Below, piece after piece: positions 27,481 through 35,651 of a DNA stretch of 64,000 nt. Below the pieces are notes generated by a model that searched no databases, was not told the origin of the DNA, and saw only the letters and a list, made by a program, of their open reading frames with translations. The stretch comes from Pseudomonas sp. 21 (GTDB lineage Bacteria > Pseudomonadota > Gammaproteobacteria > Pseudomonadales > Pseudomonadaceae). The position numbers and the translations under genes were made by a program. Where the stretch lies: positions 1-64,000 of the forward strand of contig NZ_JYOA01000004.1 of NCBI RefSeq assembly GCF_000955805.1, given 5' to 3'. Every line of letters begins with the position of its first letter. The stretch's first letter is position 1.

Positions 27481-27622
27481 TTTGTTCTTGTCCTCACAGC
27501 GGGGATGACGCGGATGTCGTCGATCCCTAATTTATTGGAGCGCTGCAAGGGCTCCAGACGACTTTAGTCGTAGCGATTTGCCCTCTCTTGCGAACAAGCC
27601 CGGAATAGACGCTTCGGCATAA

Positions 27623-27662
27623 AAAAATCCCCCGCGAACTGTTCAGTTCGCGGGGGATTTTT
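27623..27662. terminator. Strong bidirectional terminator
   Basis: A long perfect palindrome: A-run, ATCCCCCGCGAACT, loop GTTC, AGTTCGCGGGGGAT, then TTTTT. It can stop transcription of betX (minus strand) before the yjcH-actP operon, and is equally able to work in the plus direction. Confidence 0.9.
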
Positions 27663-27692
27663 CTGTATCGCGTGTGAGTTCGGTCTAGCTGC

Positions 27693-28547
27693 TTACAGCC
27701 ATTCCTTCACCCGATCAGGATGCGCCTCGACCCACTTTTTGGCAGCCACTTCCGGCTTCTCGCCGTTCTGCACGGCGAGCATCACCTCGCCGATTTCCTG
27801 GCCGTCCTTCCACTGGAATTTCTTCAGGAAGGCCCAGACTTCCGGTGCCTTCTTCTCCAGTGCCGGGTTCGCCACGCTGTCCACGTGTTCCTCGTCGCCG
27901 TAGACCTTTTTCGGGTCTTCGAGGAATTTCAGTTTCCACTTGGCGAACATCCAGTGCGGAATCCAGCCGGTCACCGCAACGGCCTTCTTGTCGTTCTCCG
28001 CGCGGGTCAGCTCGGAGATCATGCCGCTGCCGGAGCTGGCCACCAGCTTGTAGTCCAGGCCGTAGTCCTTGATCGCCTGGTCGGTCTTGAGCATCACCCC
28101 GGCGCCGGCGTCGATGCCGACGATGCGGCCGCCGAAGTCATCCTTCTGCGCATTGAGGTCTTCGATGCTGTTGGCTTTCACGTACTCCGGCACGATCAGG
28201 CCGATCTTCGCGCCCGGGTAGTTCACGCCCAGGTTGACCACCTTGTCCTTCATCTTCTCGTAGTAGGCGCCGTGGGTTACCGGCAGCCAGGCCGAGAGCA
28301 TGGCGTCAAGCTTGCCGCGCGCCACCCCCTGCCACATGATCCCGGCGGCGACCGGCATCAGCTTGACCTGGTAGCCGAGCTTCTCGCGCATGATCTCGGC
28401 GGCGACGTGCGTGGTGGCCACGCTGTCCGACCAGCCGTCCACGTAACCGATGGTGATTTCCGGCTTGGCCGCCGCACCGGCCAGCCCGGCCGCAGCCGAC
28501 AGCACCAGCCCTGCGCCCAGGCCCAACAGGCGTCGCATCATAGACAT
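27693..28547 (-). CDS. betX: Glycine betaine-binding periplasmic protein, BetX-like
   Basis: ABC-type (OpuAC family) substrate-binding protein, 284 aa. A signal peptide (MSMMRRLLGLGAGLVLSAAAGLAGAAA) precedes the mature chain at KPEITIGYVDGWSDSVATTHVAAEIM. Conserved Trp residues in VDGWSD and VTGWIPHWMFAKW fit a cage for a trimethylammonium group. ATG at 28547 follows GGGAG; the longer upstream frame is rejected. No permease or ATPase gene is adjacent, which matches P. aeruginosa BetX (PA3236, from memory), an orphan binding protein that uses a transporter encoded elsewhere. Followed by a strong terminator. Confidence 0.87.
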   Translation of the reverse strand: MSMMRRLLGLGAGLVLSAAAGLAGAAAKPEITIGYVDGWSDSVATTHVAAEIMREKLGYQVKLMPVAAGIMWQGVARGKLDAMLSAWLPVTHGAYYEKMKDKVVNLGVNYPGAKIGLIVPEYVKANSIEDLNAQKDDFGGRIVGIDAGAGVMLKTDQAIKDYGLDYKLVASSGSGMISELTRAENDKKAVAVTGWIPHWMFAKWKLKFLEDPKKVYGDEEHVDSVANPALEKKAPEVWAFLKKFQWKDGQEIGEVMLAVQNGEKPEVAAKKWVEAHPDRVKEWL

Positions 28548-28831
28548 GGTTTTCTCCCCGTGATTTTTCGTTGCGGCGTCCGGTGGACCCGGCGCCATTC
28601 GCGGTCTTGGCCGCCCTTTCATGATCGGCGCCCGCTGCTGGCGAACTGCTCTGAGAACGACGCCAAACGGTCCGATCCGCGACAGAACCCGTCCATCCAC
28701 GACCGCGCCATTCCAACCACGACCCCGCTGCCGGCCTATCGCCTCCATACAGAGGCTCGATTACCCGCAGGGGTTCCCCCGCAGTAGTCTTTCAGCAACG
28801 GAGAATCATTCTCGACTGGAGGATCGCCACC

Positions 28832-29044
28832 ATGCTCAAGACCGTCACCTTCACCCTGATGCACTTCATGATCGCCTTCAGCGTCGCCTACGCGCTGACC
28901 GGCAGCATCACCGTGGGCGGCCTGGTGGCGATCGTCGAGCCGCTGTGCAACGCGGTGGGCTTCCACTTCCACGAGAAGTTCTGGAAGCGCCTGGAGGGCA
29001 ACGCGGCCCAGCCGACGCACAACTGGATTCACCGTCACGCGTGA
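28832..29044 (+). CDS. DUF2061 small membrane protein
   Basis: 70 aa, with two hydrophobic segments (MLKTVTFTLMHFMIAFSVAYALTGSITVGGLVAIVEPLCN) and a C-terminal HFHEKFWKRLE segment, the pattern of DUF2061. GGAGG precedes the ATG. Function unknown. It is divergent from betX; the 284-bp spacer (28548-28831) shows no other gene or clear repeat. Confidence 0.88.
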   Translation: MLKTVTFTLMHFMIAFSVAYALTGSITVGGLVAIVEPLCNAVGFHFHEKFWKRLEGNAAQPTHNWIHRHA

Positions 29045-29118
29045 GCGTCCCGCGCGGGCACTGACGGCGGCGAGCGGCGTTGCTAAGATGCGCGCCTCGC
29101 CACGGTTCGCGTGCCCTC

Positions 29119-30678
29119 ATGCCCCAGTCCTCGCGCTTTCCTCTCCTCCCTTATTGCCTCGCGCTGCTGCTTGCCCTGATCGCCCTCTGCGGGCTCTGGT
29201 ACGGCCTGGGAAAACCGGTGGTCCTGCCCGACGCAGCGACGCCCACGCACAAACTTCAGTGCGCGTCCTACAGCCCTTTCGCCAAGGACCAGTCGCCCTT
29301 CGACCAGCCCTTCGTCCTGCGCCCGGAACAGATGGACGCCGACCTGGCGCTGCTGGCGACGCGCTTCGAGTGCGTGCGCACCTATTCCATGACCGGCCTG
29401 GAAGGCATCCCGGCGCTGGCGCGCAAGCACGGCCTGAAGCTGATACTCGGCGCCTGGGTCAACGCCAACCCGGCGGACACCGAGCGTGAACTGGAGGCGC
29501 TGATCCAAGCCGCCAACCAGTACCCGGACGTGGTGCAGGCGGTGATCGTCGGCAACGAGACCCTGCTGCGCAAGGAAGTCACCGGGCGCTACCTGGCCGG
29601 ACTTATCCACAGGGTGAAAGCCCAGGTGCGCCAGCCGGTGACCTACGCCGATGTCTGGGAGTTCTGGCACCAGCACCCGGAAATCGCCCCAGCGGTGGAC
29701 TTCATCACCATCCACCTGCTGCCCTACTGGGAAGACAACCCCAGCGGCATCGACGATGCCCTCGCCCACGTGGCGAAGATCCGCGAGGACTTCGGTCGCG
29801 AGTTCGCCCCCAAGGACATCCTCATTGGCGAGACCGGCTGGCCCAGCGAGGGCCGCCAGCGCGAAACCGCCCTGCCCAGCCGGGTCAACGAGGCGCGCTT
29901 CATCCGTGGCTTCGTGCACATGGCCGAGGAGAAAGGCTGGCACTACAACCTGATCGAAGCCTTCGACCAGCCCTGGAAGCGCCAGAGCGAAGGCGCGGTG
30001 GGGGGTTACTGGGGCCTGTTCAGCGCCGACCGCGAGGAAAAAGGCGTGCTCGCCGGGCCGGTCAGCAACCTGCCGGGCTGGCCGCTGTGGCTGGGACTTT
30101 CCGGCGTGATCCTGCTCGGTGGATTGCTGGTCGCCGGCCGCCCCGCCGCTGCCCGCAGTGCCTTCCTGTTGCCGCTGGTTGGCGCCCTCGGCGCCGGCTG
30201 CATCGGCCTGTGGCTGGAGCTGTCAGTGATCACCAGCCGCTTCTGGGGCGAGTGGCTCTGGGCGGCGGCACTGGTTGGCTTGAATCTGCTGGTACTGCTG
30301 CACATCAGCCTGGCGCTGTCGGCTCGGGCCGGCTGGCGCGCGAAGGCATTCGATTGGCTGCAGCGCCACGCCGGCCTGTGGCTGGCAGCCGCCGGCTTCG
30401 CTGGCGCGGTGCTGATGCTCGGGATGGTCTTCGATGCGCGCTACCGCAGCTTCCCCAGCGCGGCCCTGCTGTTCCCGGCGCTGGTCTACCTGTGCCGACC
30501 GGTTGATGCACCGCGCCGCGAAGCGCTGCTGCTGGCACTGATCATCGCCGTCGGGATTCCCGCACAGCTGGCAATGGAAGGCCTGAGCAATCTTCAGGCA
30601 CTGGGGTGGGCGGCGGTAAGCCTGCTCCTGCTGGGTGCGCTGGTGCGCGGGCTGCGCCCGGCAGAACGAAAGGCCTGA
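29119..30678 (+). CDS. Membrane protein with GH17 glycoside hydrolase domain
   Basis: 519 aa. An N-terminal membrane helix (about 8-28) is followed by a periplasmic glycoside hydrolase family 17 domain (about 45-305). Catalytic [13 protein letters not shown] recognisable: Glu147 in VGNETLLR (acid/base) and Glu238 in GETGWPSEG (nucleophile). The C-terminal 200 residues contain about six membrane helices. GH17 enzymes cleave or transfer beta-1,3-glucan; some Pseudomonas GH17 domains are transglycosylases. The topology suggests action on a periplasmic glucan, but the substrate is not shown. ATG at 29119 is chosen because the extension from TTG 29080 runs through a promoter-like TAAGAT region. 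Its stop is one base from the convergent next gene. Confidence 0.8.
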   Translation: MPQSSRFPLLPYCLALLLALIALCGLWYGLGKPVVLPDAATPTHKLQCASYSPFAKDQSPFDQPFVLRPEQMDADLALLATRFECVRTYSMTGLEGIPALARKHGLKLILGAWVNANPADTERELEALIQAANQYPDVVQAVIVGNETLLRKEVTGRYLAGLIHRVKAQVRQPVTYADVWEFWHQHPEIAPAVDFITIHLLPYWEDNPSGIDDALAHVAKIREDFGREFAPKDILIGETGWPSEGRQRETALPSRVNEARFIRGFVHMAEEKGWHYNLIEAFDQPWKRQSEGAVGGYWGLFSADREEKGVLAGPVSNLPGWPLWLGLSGVILLGGLLVAGRPAAARSAFLLPLVGALGAGCIGLWLELSVITSRFWGEWLWAAALVGLNLLVLLHISLALSARAGWRAKAFDWLQRHAGLWLAAAGFAGAVLMLGMVFDARYRSFPSAALLFPALVYLCRPVDAPRREALLLALIIAVGIPAQLAMEGLSNLQALGWAAVSLLLLGALVRGLRPAERKA

Positions 30679-30679
30679 C

Positions 30680-31045
30680 TCAGCGGGCCGGCGCGCGTAC
30701 CAGGCGAAGCCCGGCCAGCACCACGGCGAAGACGGCGAGCCCGGCGTTGTAGAGCACCAGCGCCGGCAGCGTGACCAGCATTGCCAGCACCGCCAGCCAC
30801 CAGCCCGCCCGGCGCGGCACGAAGAAGGCCAGCAGCGAAAGCCCCAGCGCCAGCTTGCCGAACACGCCGAAATGAATTGCCCAGCCCAGTTGCGAGCGCG
30901 CGCTGCACTCCCAGCGCGTGGCCTCGTCGGCGCAGATACCCACCCAGCGACTGTCCTCCATCAGCCCGAAACGCAAGCCGTAGCTGGCGGCCAGCCAGAG
31001 CGCCAGGGCGAGCAGCAGGAAGATCAGGGGCAAACGACGGGACAT
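30680..31045 (-). CDS. Hypothetical four-helix membrane protein
   Basis: 121 aa, with hydrophobic stretches at about 4-24, 52-75, 80-98 and 100-115. Two cysteines lie in the loop after the first helix (GICADEATRWEC), which would face the periplasm and could form a disulfide. I do not recognise the family. GGAG lies about 10 bases before the ATG. Convergent with the GH17 gene with a one-base gap. Confidence 0.7.
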   Translation of the reverse strand: MSRRLPLIFLLLALALWLAASYGLRFGLMEDSRWVGICADEATRWECSARSQLGWAIHFGVFGKLALGLSLLAFFVPRRAGWWLAVLAMLVTLPALVLYNAGLAVFAVVLAGLRLVRAPAR

Positions 31046-31155
31046 GGCGCCACTACTCCGGGAGGCGGGAAATCGGCGCCCAGCATAACCAGCGCCAGGG
31101 CCGATGCAAGCGGGGCCGGTTGCAGCCTAGACTTCGCCCAGCAATGGAGCCTTCG

Positions 31156-31722
31156 ATGAAACGATCGACCCTGTTCCTGCTGGCCTGCCTGGCAGGCAGC
31201 TTCTGGTGGCTATGGCCGACCGAGCGTCCCCAGGCGCCGCAGCAACACAGCCAGACACTGGCCAATGGCGGCTTCCGCCTGGAGCGCTATTCCATCTATC
31301 CACTGCAGGACTTCAGCATCGAGGCCCGTGTGCTGGGCCGCGAGGATTACCGTCTGGGGCGCGAGACCGAACTCTCGCCCACCGACCTCGCGCTGGGCTG
31401 GGGTCCGATGGATGACCCGCGCGTGCTCGCCGATATCCGCATCAGCCAGGGCAACCGCTGGTTCTACTGGCACGCCGACCAGTTGCCGATCCCTCGCCGC
31501 GAGCTGGAGACCCATGCCGCCAACATGCACATGATCCCCGCCAATGACGACGTGGCGCGCGCCCTGGCCCAGGTCAGCGCCGGGGAACATGTGCGCCTGT
31601 CCGGCAAGCTGGTGCGCGTGGAAGGCGACGACGGCTGGCGCTGGGTCAGCTCGCTGACCCGCGAGGACACCGGCGCCGGCGCCTGCGAGCTGGTCTGGCT
31701 GGAAAGCCTGGAGCGTTACTGA
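31156..31722 (+). CDS. Hypothetical exported or membrane-anchored protein
   Basis: 188 aa with a short N-terminal hydrophobic segment (KRSTLFLLACLAGSFWWLWP) acting as signal or anchor. The rest is soluble: SIYPLQDFSIEARVLGREDYRLGRETELSPTDLALGWGPMDDPRVLADIRISQGNRWFYW and a C-terminal GEHVRLSGKLVRVEGDDGWRWVSSLTREDTGAGACELVWLE. The latter looks like an OB-fold-type beta segment, but this is a guess. Similar proteins are annotated as hypothetical in Pseudomonas. GGAG is 7 bases upstream of the ATG. Confidence 0.75.
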   Translation: MKRSTLFLLACLAGSFWWLWPTERPQAPQQHSQTLANGGFRLERYSIYPLQDFSIEARVLGREDYRLGRETELSPTDLALGWGPMDDPRVLADIRISQGNRWFYWHADQLPIPRRELETHAANMHMIPANDDVARALAQVSAGEHVRLSGKLVRVEGDDGWRWVSSLTREDTGAGACELVWLESLERY

Positions 31723-31791
31723 AGCGCCCTGTTGCCAGCGGCGCGGGGCTTTGGGCATGCTCCGGAGCATTCGCAGCACAAGGATATCTTC

Positions 31792-32277
31792 ATGCCCCGC
31801 GTTACCCTGCGCCCCGCCGCCCCCGACGACATCCCGCTGATCCTCGAGCTGATCCGCGAACTGGCCGACTACGAAAAGCTGGTCCACGAAGTGAAGGCCG
31901 ACGCCCAGCGCATGCACGATCACCTGTTCGGCCCGCGCCCCTATGCCGAGGTGCTGATCGGCGAGGTGGACGGCGTGCCCCAGGGGTTTGCGCTGTTCTT
32001 CCACAACTACTCCACCTGGCTGAGCCAGCCCGGCATCTACCTCGAAGACCTCTACGTACGCCCCGCCGCGCGCGGCGCCGGCCTGGGCAAGGCGTTGCTC
32101 ACGGAGCTGGCGCGACTGGCAGTGGAGCGTGGCTGTGGCCGACTGGAATGGTCGGTGCTGGACTGGAACGAACCGGCCATTGGCTTCTATCGCAGCCTGG
32201 GCGCGCGCCCACAGGACGAATGGACCGTCTATCGTCTAACCGGTGACGCACTCAGGGACCTCGCGCGCAAAGGCTGA
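31792..32277 (+). CDS. GNAT-family N-acetyltransferase
   Basis: 161 aa, single GNAT domain. The acetyl-CoA loop is seen in LYVRPAARGAGLGKALLTELARLAVERGCGRLEW, and the C-terminal VLDWNEPAIGFYRSLGARPQDEW is typical of diamine/thialysine acetyltransferase-like (SAT) members. AAGGA precedes the ATG. Cytoplasmic; substrate unproven, small amines being plausible. It stands between unrelated envelope genes on the same strand. Confidence 0.87.
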   Translation: MPRVTLRPAAPDDIPLILELIRELADYEKLVHEVKADAQRMHDHLFGPRPYAEVLIGEVDGVPQGFALFFHNYSTWLSQPGIYLEDLYVRPAARGAGLGKALLTELARLAVERGCGRLEWSVLDWNEPAIGFYRSLGARPQDEWTVYRLTGDALRDLARKG

Positions 32278-32362
32278 CAAGCGAGTTGCACTTGTCGGAA
32301 ATGTGCTGGTCTTAATCGCCGGTCACCCTAGAGTTGGCCTCCTCTTGAAAGGACTCCGAAGC

Positions 32363-33712
32363 ATGACATTTCTTGACCGCGTGGCAGCCCTGATCGGTTG
32401 CCTCGCACTGGGACTCGGCGGGTCGGCATTTGCCCGCGATGTGGATCAGGCCAGTTACGGCTACCCATTGATCAACCCGTTCGAGGCGACCATCGCCACC
32501 ACCCCGCCGGAGCTGCGCCCCCAGCTGCCGTCGGACGACGACATCCGCCAGTCGGACTACGCGCTCAAGCTGCGCCCGGAGCGCGAGCACGAACTGCCGA
32601 GCAACTTCTGGCCGGTGAAGAAGCTGCACTACCGCCTGGCCTGGCAGAAGCACAAGGCGCCGCTGGTCTTCATCATCGCCGGCACCGGCGCCAACTACGC
32701 CAGCACCACGCCGGAGTACCTCAAGCGCCTGTTCTACAACGCCGGCTACCACGTGGTGCAACTGTCCTCGCCCACCAGCTGGGACTTCATGGTCGGCGCA
32801 TCCCGCGTCGCCACGCCCGGCTACACCCCCGACGACGCCGATGACCTGTACCGGGTGATGCAGGCCGTACGCGCGCAGCATCCGGACCTGCCCGTCAGCG
32901 ACTACTACCTGACCGGCTACAGCCTCGGCGCGCTGCACGCGGCCTTCGTCAGCAAGCTCGACGAATCCCGCCGCAGCTTCAACTTCAAGCGCGTGCTGCT
33001 GCTCAACCCGCCAGTGAACCTCTACACCTCGGTGAGCAACCTCGACAAGCTGGTGCAGACCCACGTCAAGGGCATCAACGACACCAACACCTTCTACCAG
33101 GTGGTGCTGGCCAAACTGACGCGCTACTTCGAGCAGAAAGGCTATGTCGACCTCAACGACGCCTTCCTCTTCGACCTGCAGCAATCCAAGCAGCACCTCT
33201 CCAATGAAGAGATGGCCATGCTGATCGGCGCGGTGTTCCGCTTCTCCTCCGCCGACATCGCCTTCACCTCCGACCTGATCAACCGCCGCGGCCTGATCAC
33301 CCCGCCCAAGTACCCGATCACCGAAGGCACCAGCCTGACGCCGTTCTTCAAGCGCGCCATGCAATGCGACTTCGAGTGCTACATGACCGACCAGCTGATG
33401 CCGCTATGGCGCGCCAAGTACGACGGCGGCAGCCTGCCGCAGCTGATCGACCAGGTCAGCCTGTACGGCATTCAGGATTACCTGAAGGAAAGCCCGAAGA
33501 TCGCCGTCATGCACAACGCCGACGATGTCATCCTCGGCCCGGGCGACATCGGCTTCCTGCGCCGCACCTTCGGCGACCGCCTGACGCTCTACCCGCGCGG
33601 CGGCCACTGCGGCAACCTCAACTACCGCGTGAACGCCCAGGACATGCTGGGCTTCTTCAAGGGACAGGGTGCCCCGGCCGACGGCCTGGCCACCGCGCAG
33701 ACAGGGAACTGA
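32363..33712 (+). CDS. Exported serine hydrolase (alpha/beta fold)
   Basis: 449 aa. A signal peptide (MTFLDRVAALIGCLALGLGGSAFA) precedes a periplasmic domain with the nucleophile elbow GYSLG (Ser187 in YYLTGYSLGALHAAF), an acidic residue in NADDVILGPGD and a His in YPRGGHCGN, which together fit an alpha/beta hydrolase triad. Acts in the periplasm or outer membrane. It is followed 4 bases later by an MlaA-family gene, so the two form an operon and may act on the same lipid. ATG at 32363 follows AAAGGA. Substrate unknown. PAO1 PA3238 from memory. Confidence 0.8.
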   Translation: MTFLDRVAALIGCLALGLGGSAFARDVDQASYGYPLINPFEATIATTPPELRPQLPSDDDIRQSDYALKLRPEREHELPSNFWPVKKLHYRLAWQKHKAPLVFIIAGTGANYASTTPEYLKRLFYNAGYHVVQLSSPTSWDFMVGASRVATPGYTPDDADDLYRVMQAVRAQHPDLPVSDYYLTGYSLGALHAAFVSKLDESRRSFNFKRVLLLNPPVNLYTSVSNLDKLVQTHVKGINDTNTFYQVVLAKLTRYFEQKGYVDLNDAFLFDLQQSKQHLSNEEMAMLIGAVFRFSSADIAFTSDLINRRGLITPPKYPITEGTSLTPFFKRAMQCDFECYMTDQLMPLWRAKYDGGSLPQLIDQVSLYGIQDYLKESPKIAVMHNADDVILGPGDIGFLRRTFGDRLTLYPRGGHCGNLNYRVNAQDMLGFFKGQGAPADGLATAQTGN

Positions 33713-33716
33713 CTCC

Positions 33717-34529
33717 ATGCCATTCCGCCATTCCTGGACTCTTGCCCTGCTGCTGGCCTGCGGCATCGCCCAGGCCGAGACCGCACAACCGGTACAGACG
33801 CCCATCACCACCAAGTTCGACATGGTCCCGGACGAAGACGGCTTCAAGCACCCGCTGGACGCGCTGAAGTTCAACCCCGGCCTGGACCAGCGCGAGTTCG
33901 AGCGCGCCACCTTCGACGCCCTCAATGTCTACGACCCCTGGGAGTCGTGGAACCGCCGGGTCTATCACTTCAACTACCGCTTCGACGAGTGGGTCTTCCT
34001 GCCCGTGGTGCACGGCTACGAATACGTCACCCCGCACTTCGTGCGTACTGGCGTAAGCAACTTCTTCAGCAACCTGGGCGAAGTGCCGACGCTGCTCAAC
34101 AGCGTTGCCCAGCTCAAGCCCCAGCGCGCGGCGAACAGCACCGCGCGGCTGCTGTTCAACACCATCTTCGGCATCGGCGGCCTGTGGGACCCGGCCACCG
34201 CCATGGGCCTGCCCAGGCTCAGCGAGGATTTCGGCCAGACCCTGGGCTACTGGGGCGTGCCGGACGGCCCGTACCTGATGCTGCCGATCCTCGGCCCGTC
34301 CAACCTGCGCGACACCGGCGGCCTGGTCACCGACTTCATCGCTGCCCGCGAAGTGAATTACCTGGACTACTCCGACATCAGTCGCGAGTACTGGGAGCTG
34401 CCGGTGCTGGAGATCGTCAACAAGCGCTACAGCAACAGCTTCCGCTACGGGCAGATGAACACGCCCTTCGAGTACGAGAAGCTGCGCTACTTCTACACCG
34501 AAGCCCGGCGCCTGCAGATCCAGGAGTGA
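33717..34529 (+). CDS. MlaA/VacJ-family protein (second paralogue type)
   Basis: 270 aa. MlaA family signatures: FDALNVYDPWESWNRRVYHFNYRFDEWVFLPVVHGYEYVTPHFVRTGVSNFFSNLGEVPTLLNSVAQLK and LGYWGVPDGPYLMLPILGPSNLRDTGG. MlaA removes misplaced phospholipids from the outer-membrane outer leaflet. The N-terminus (LALLLACGIAQAETAQ) has a Cys15 that could form a weak lipobox (LLAC), but AQAE also fits signal peptidase I, so lipidation is uncertain. In PAO1 the canonical MlaA is elsewhere (PA2800, from memory), making this a paralogue coupled to a serine hydrolase. Confidence 0.87.
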   Translation: MPFRHSWTLALLLACGIAQAETAQPVQTPITTKFDMVPDEDGFKHPLDALKFNPGLDQREFERATFDALNVYDPWESWNRRVYHFNYRFDEWVFLPVVHGYEYVTPHFVRTGVSNFFSNLGEVPTLLNSVAQLKPQRAANSTARLLFNTIFGIGGLWDPATAMGLPRLSEDFGQTLGYWGVPDGPYLMLPILGPSNLRDTGGLVTDFIAAREVNYLDYSDISREYWELPVLEIVNKRYSNSFRYGQMNTPFEYEKLRYFYTEARRLQIQE

Positions 34530-34534
34530 GCCGG

Positions 34535-34565
34535 AACCGCCGCCTTCGGGCGGCGGTTTTCTTTC
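34535..34565 (+). terminator. Terminator after the hydrolase-MlaA operon
   Basis: AACCGCCGCC, loop TTCG, GGCGGCGGTT, then TTCTTTC. It is six bases after the MlaA-family stop codon. Confidence 0.85.
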
Positions 34566-34669
34566 GACACAAACATCGAATTCATCGATAGTTAAACTGA
34601 AAAACTCGCAACCATTCATCCATCAATTGGGACTAGGATGATCTCCATTCACAGATCAAGGAGGTCCCC

Positions 34670-35530
34670 ATGACCCGCTTACGTACCGTGATCGACCAGC
34701 ACATCGGCCACCCGGCCTCCGACGGCGCCGGCGTGCGCCTGACCCGCGTGATCGGCGGCCCCGGCATCGAACGATTCGATCCGTTCCTGATGCTCGACCA
34801 GTTCGACACGCAGAACCCCGACGACTACATCGCCGGCTTCCCGGCCCACCCGCACCGTGGCTTCGAGACCGTCACCTACATGCTCGAAGGGCGCATGCGC
34901 CACGAAGACCACCTGGGCAACACCGGCCTGCTCAAACCCGGCGGCGTGCAGTGGATGACGGCGGCCCACGGCATCATCCACAGCGAGATGCCCGAGCAGG
35001 TGGAAGGCGCCATGCGCGGCTTCCAGCTATGGCTGAACCTGCCGGCGAAGGACAAGCTGTCCCCGGCCGGCTACCGCGATATCGAGCCGAAAGACGTGCC
35101 GCGCGTGACCACCGGGCAAGGTGTGGGCGTGACGGTGATCGCCGGGCGCTTCGACGACGGCGAGACCGCTATCGATGGTGCCGTGCAGCGTCCGGGCACC
35201 GAGCCGCACTATTACGACCTGGTGCTGCCGGCGGGCGCCTCCGTGGCTCCGCGCATTCCGGCAGGCCATCGGGTGATGCTGTACGTCTACGAAGGTTCGC
35301 TGCAGGTGCCGGGCGAACGTGCTGACGAGACCGTCGCCACCAACCGCCTGGTGCGCCTGGACCAGGGCGACGAGATCCGGCTGTCCAGCGACCAGGGCGC
35401 GCGCGTCCTGCTGCTGGCCGGCAAGCCGCTCAATGAGCCCATCGTGCAGTACGGCCCATTCGTGATGAACAGCCGCGAGGAGATCGAGCAGGCCCTGCGC
35501 GATTACCGCGACGGCGTTTTCGCGGTCTGA
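34670..35530 (+). CDS. Pirin-family protein
   Basis: 286 aa, bicupin. The metal-binding motif of the N-terminal cupin is clear (HPHRGFETVTYMLEGRMRHEDHLGN) with further His/Glu ligands in HGIIHSEMP. The C-terminal half carries the pirin_C domain (VLLLAGKPLNEPIVQYGPFVMNSREEIEQALRDY). Bacterial pirins are iron proteins, some with quercetinase activity or acting as redox-dependent partners; which applies here is unknown. GGAGG precedes the ATG. Single gene with a terminator upstream and a REP pair downstream. Confidence 0.92.
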   Translation: MTRLRTVIDQHIGHPASDGAGVRLTRVIGGPGIERFDPFLMLDQFDTQNPDDYIAGFPAHPHRGFETVTYMLEGRMRHEDHLGNTGLLKPGGVQWMTAAHGIIHSEMPEQVEGAMRGFQLWLNLPAKDKLSPAGYRDIEPKDVPRVTTGQGVGVTVIAGRFDDGETAIDGAVQRPGTEPHYYDLVLPAGASVAPRIPAGHRVMLYVYEGSLQVPGERADETVATNRLVRLDQGDEIRLSSDQGARVLLLAGKPLNEPIVQYGPFVMNSREEIEQALRDYRDGVFAV

Positions 35531-35555
35531 CCGAGACGCACAGGGCTGGCTACAC

Positions 35556-35627
35556 GTAGGAGCGGACTCCGTCCGCGATGGTTTCCCCACGCGCCTGATG
35601 CCAATCGCGGACGGAGTCCGCTCCTAC
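35556..35627. repeat. REP-like inverted pair, type B
   Basis: A perfect 23-bp unit (35556-35578, beginning GTAGGAGCGGACTCC) and its exact reverse complement (35605-35627), 26 bp apart, between the convergent pirin and patatin genes. Confidence 0.85.
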
Positions 35628-35651
35628 GCTCATGGAAACACCGCCGCGGGC

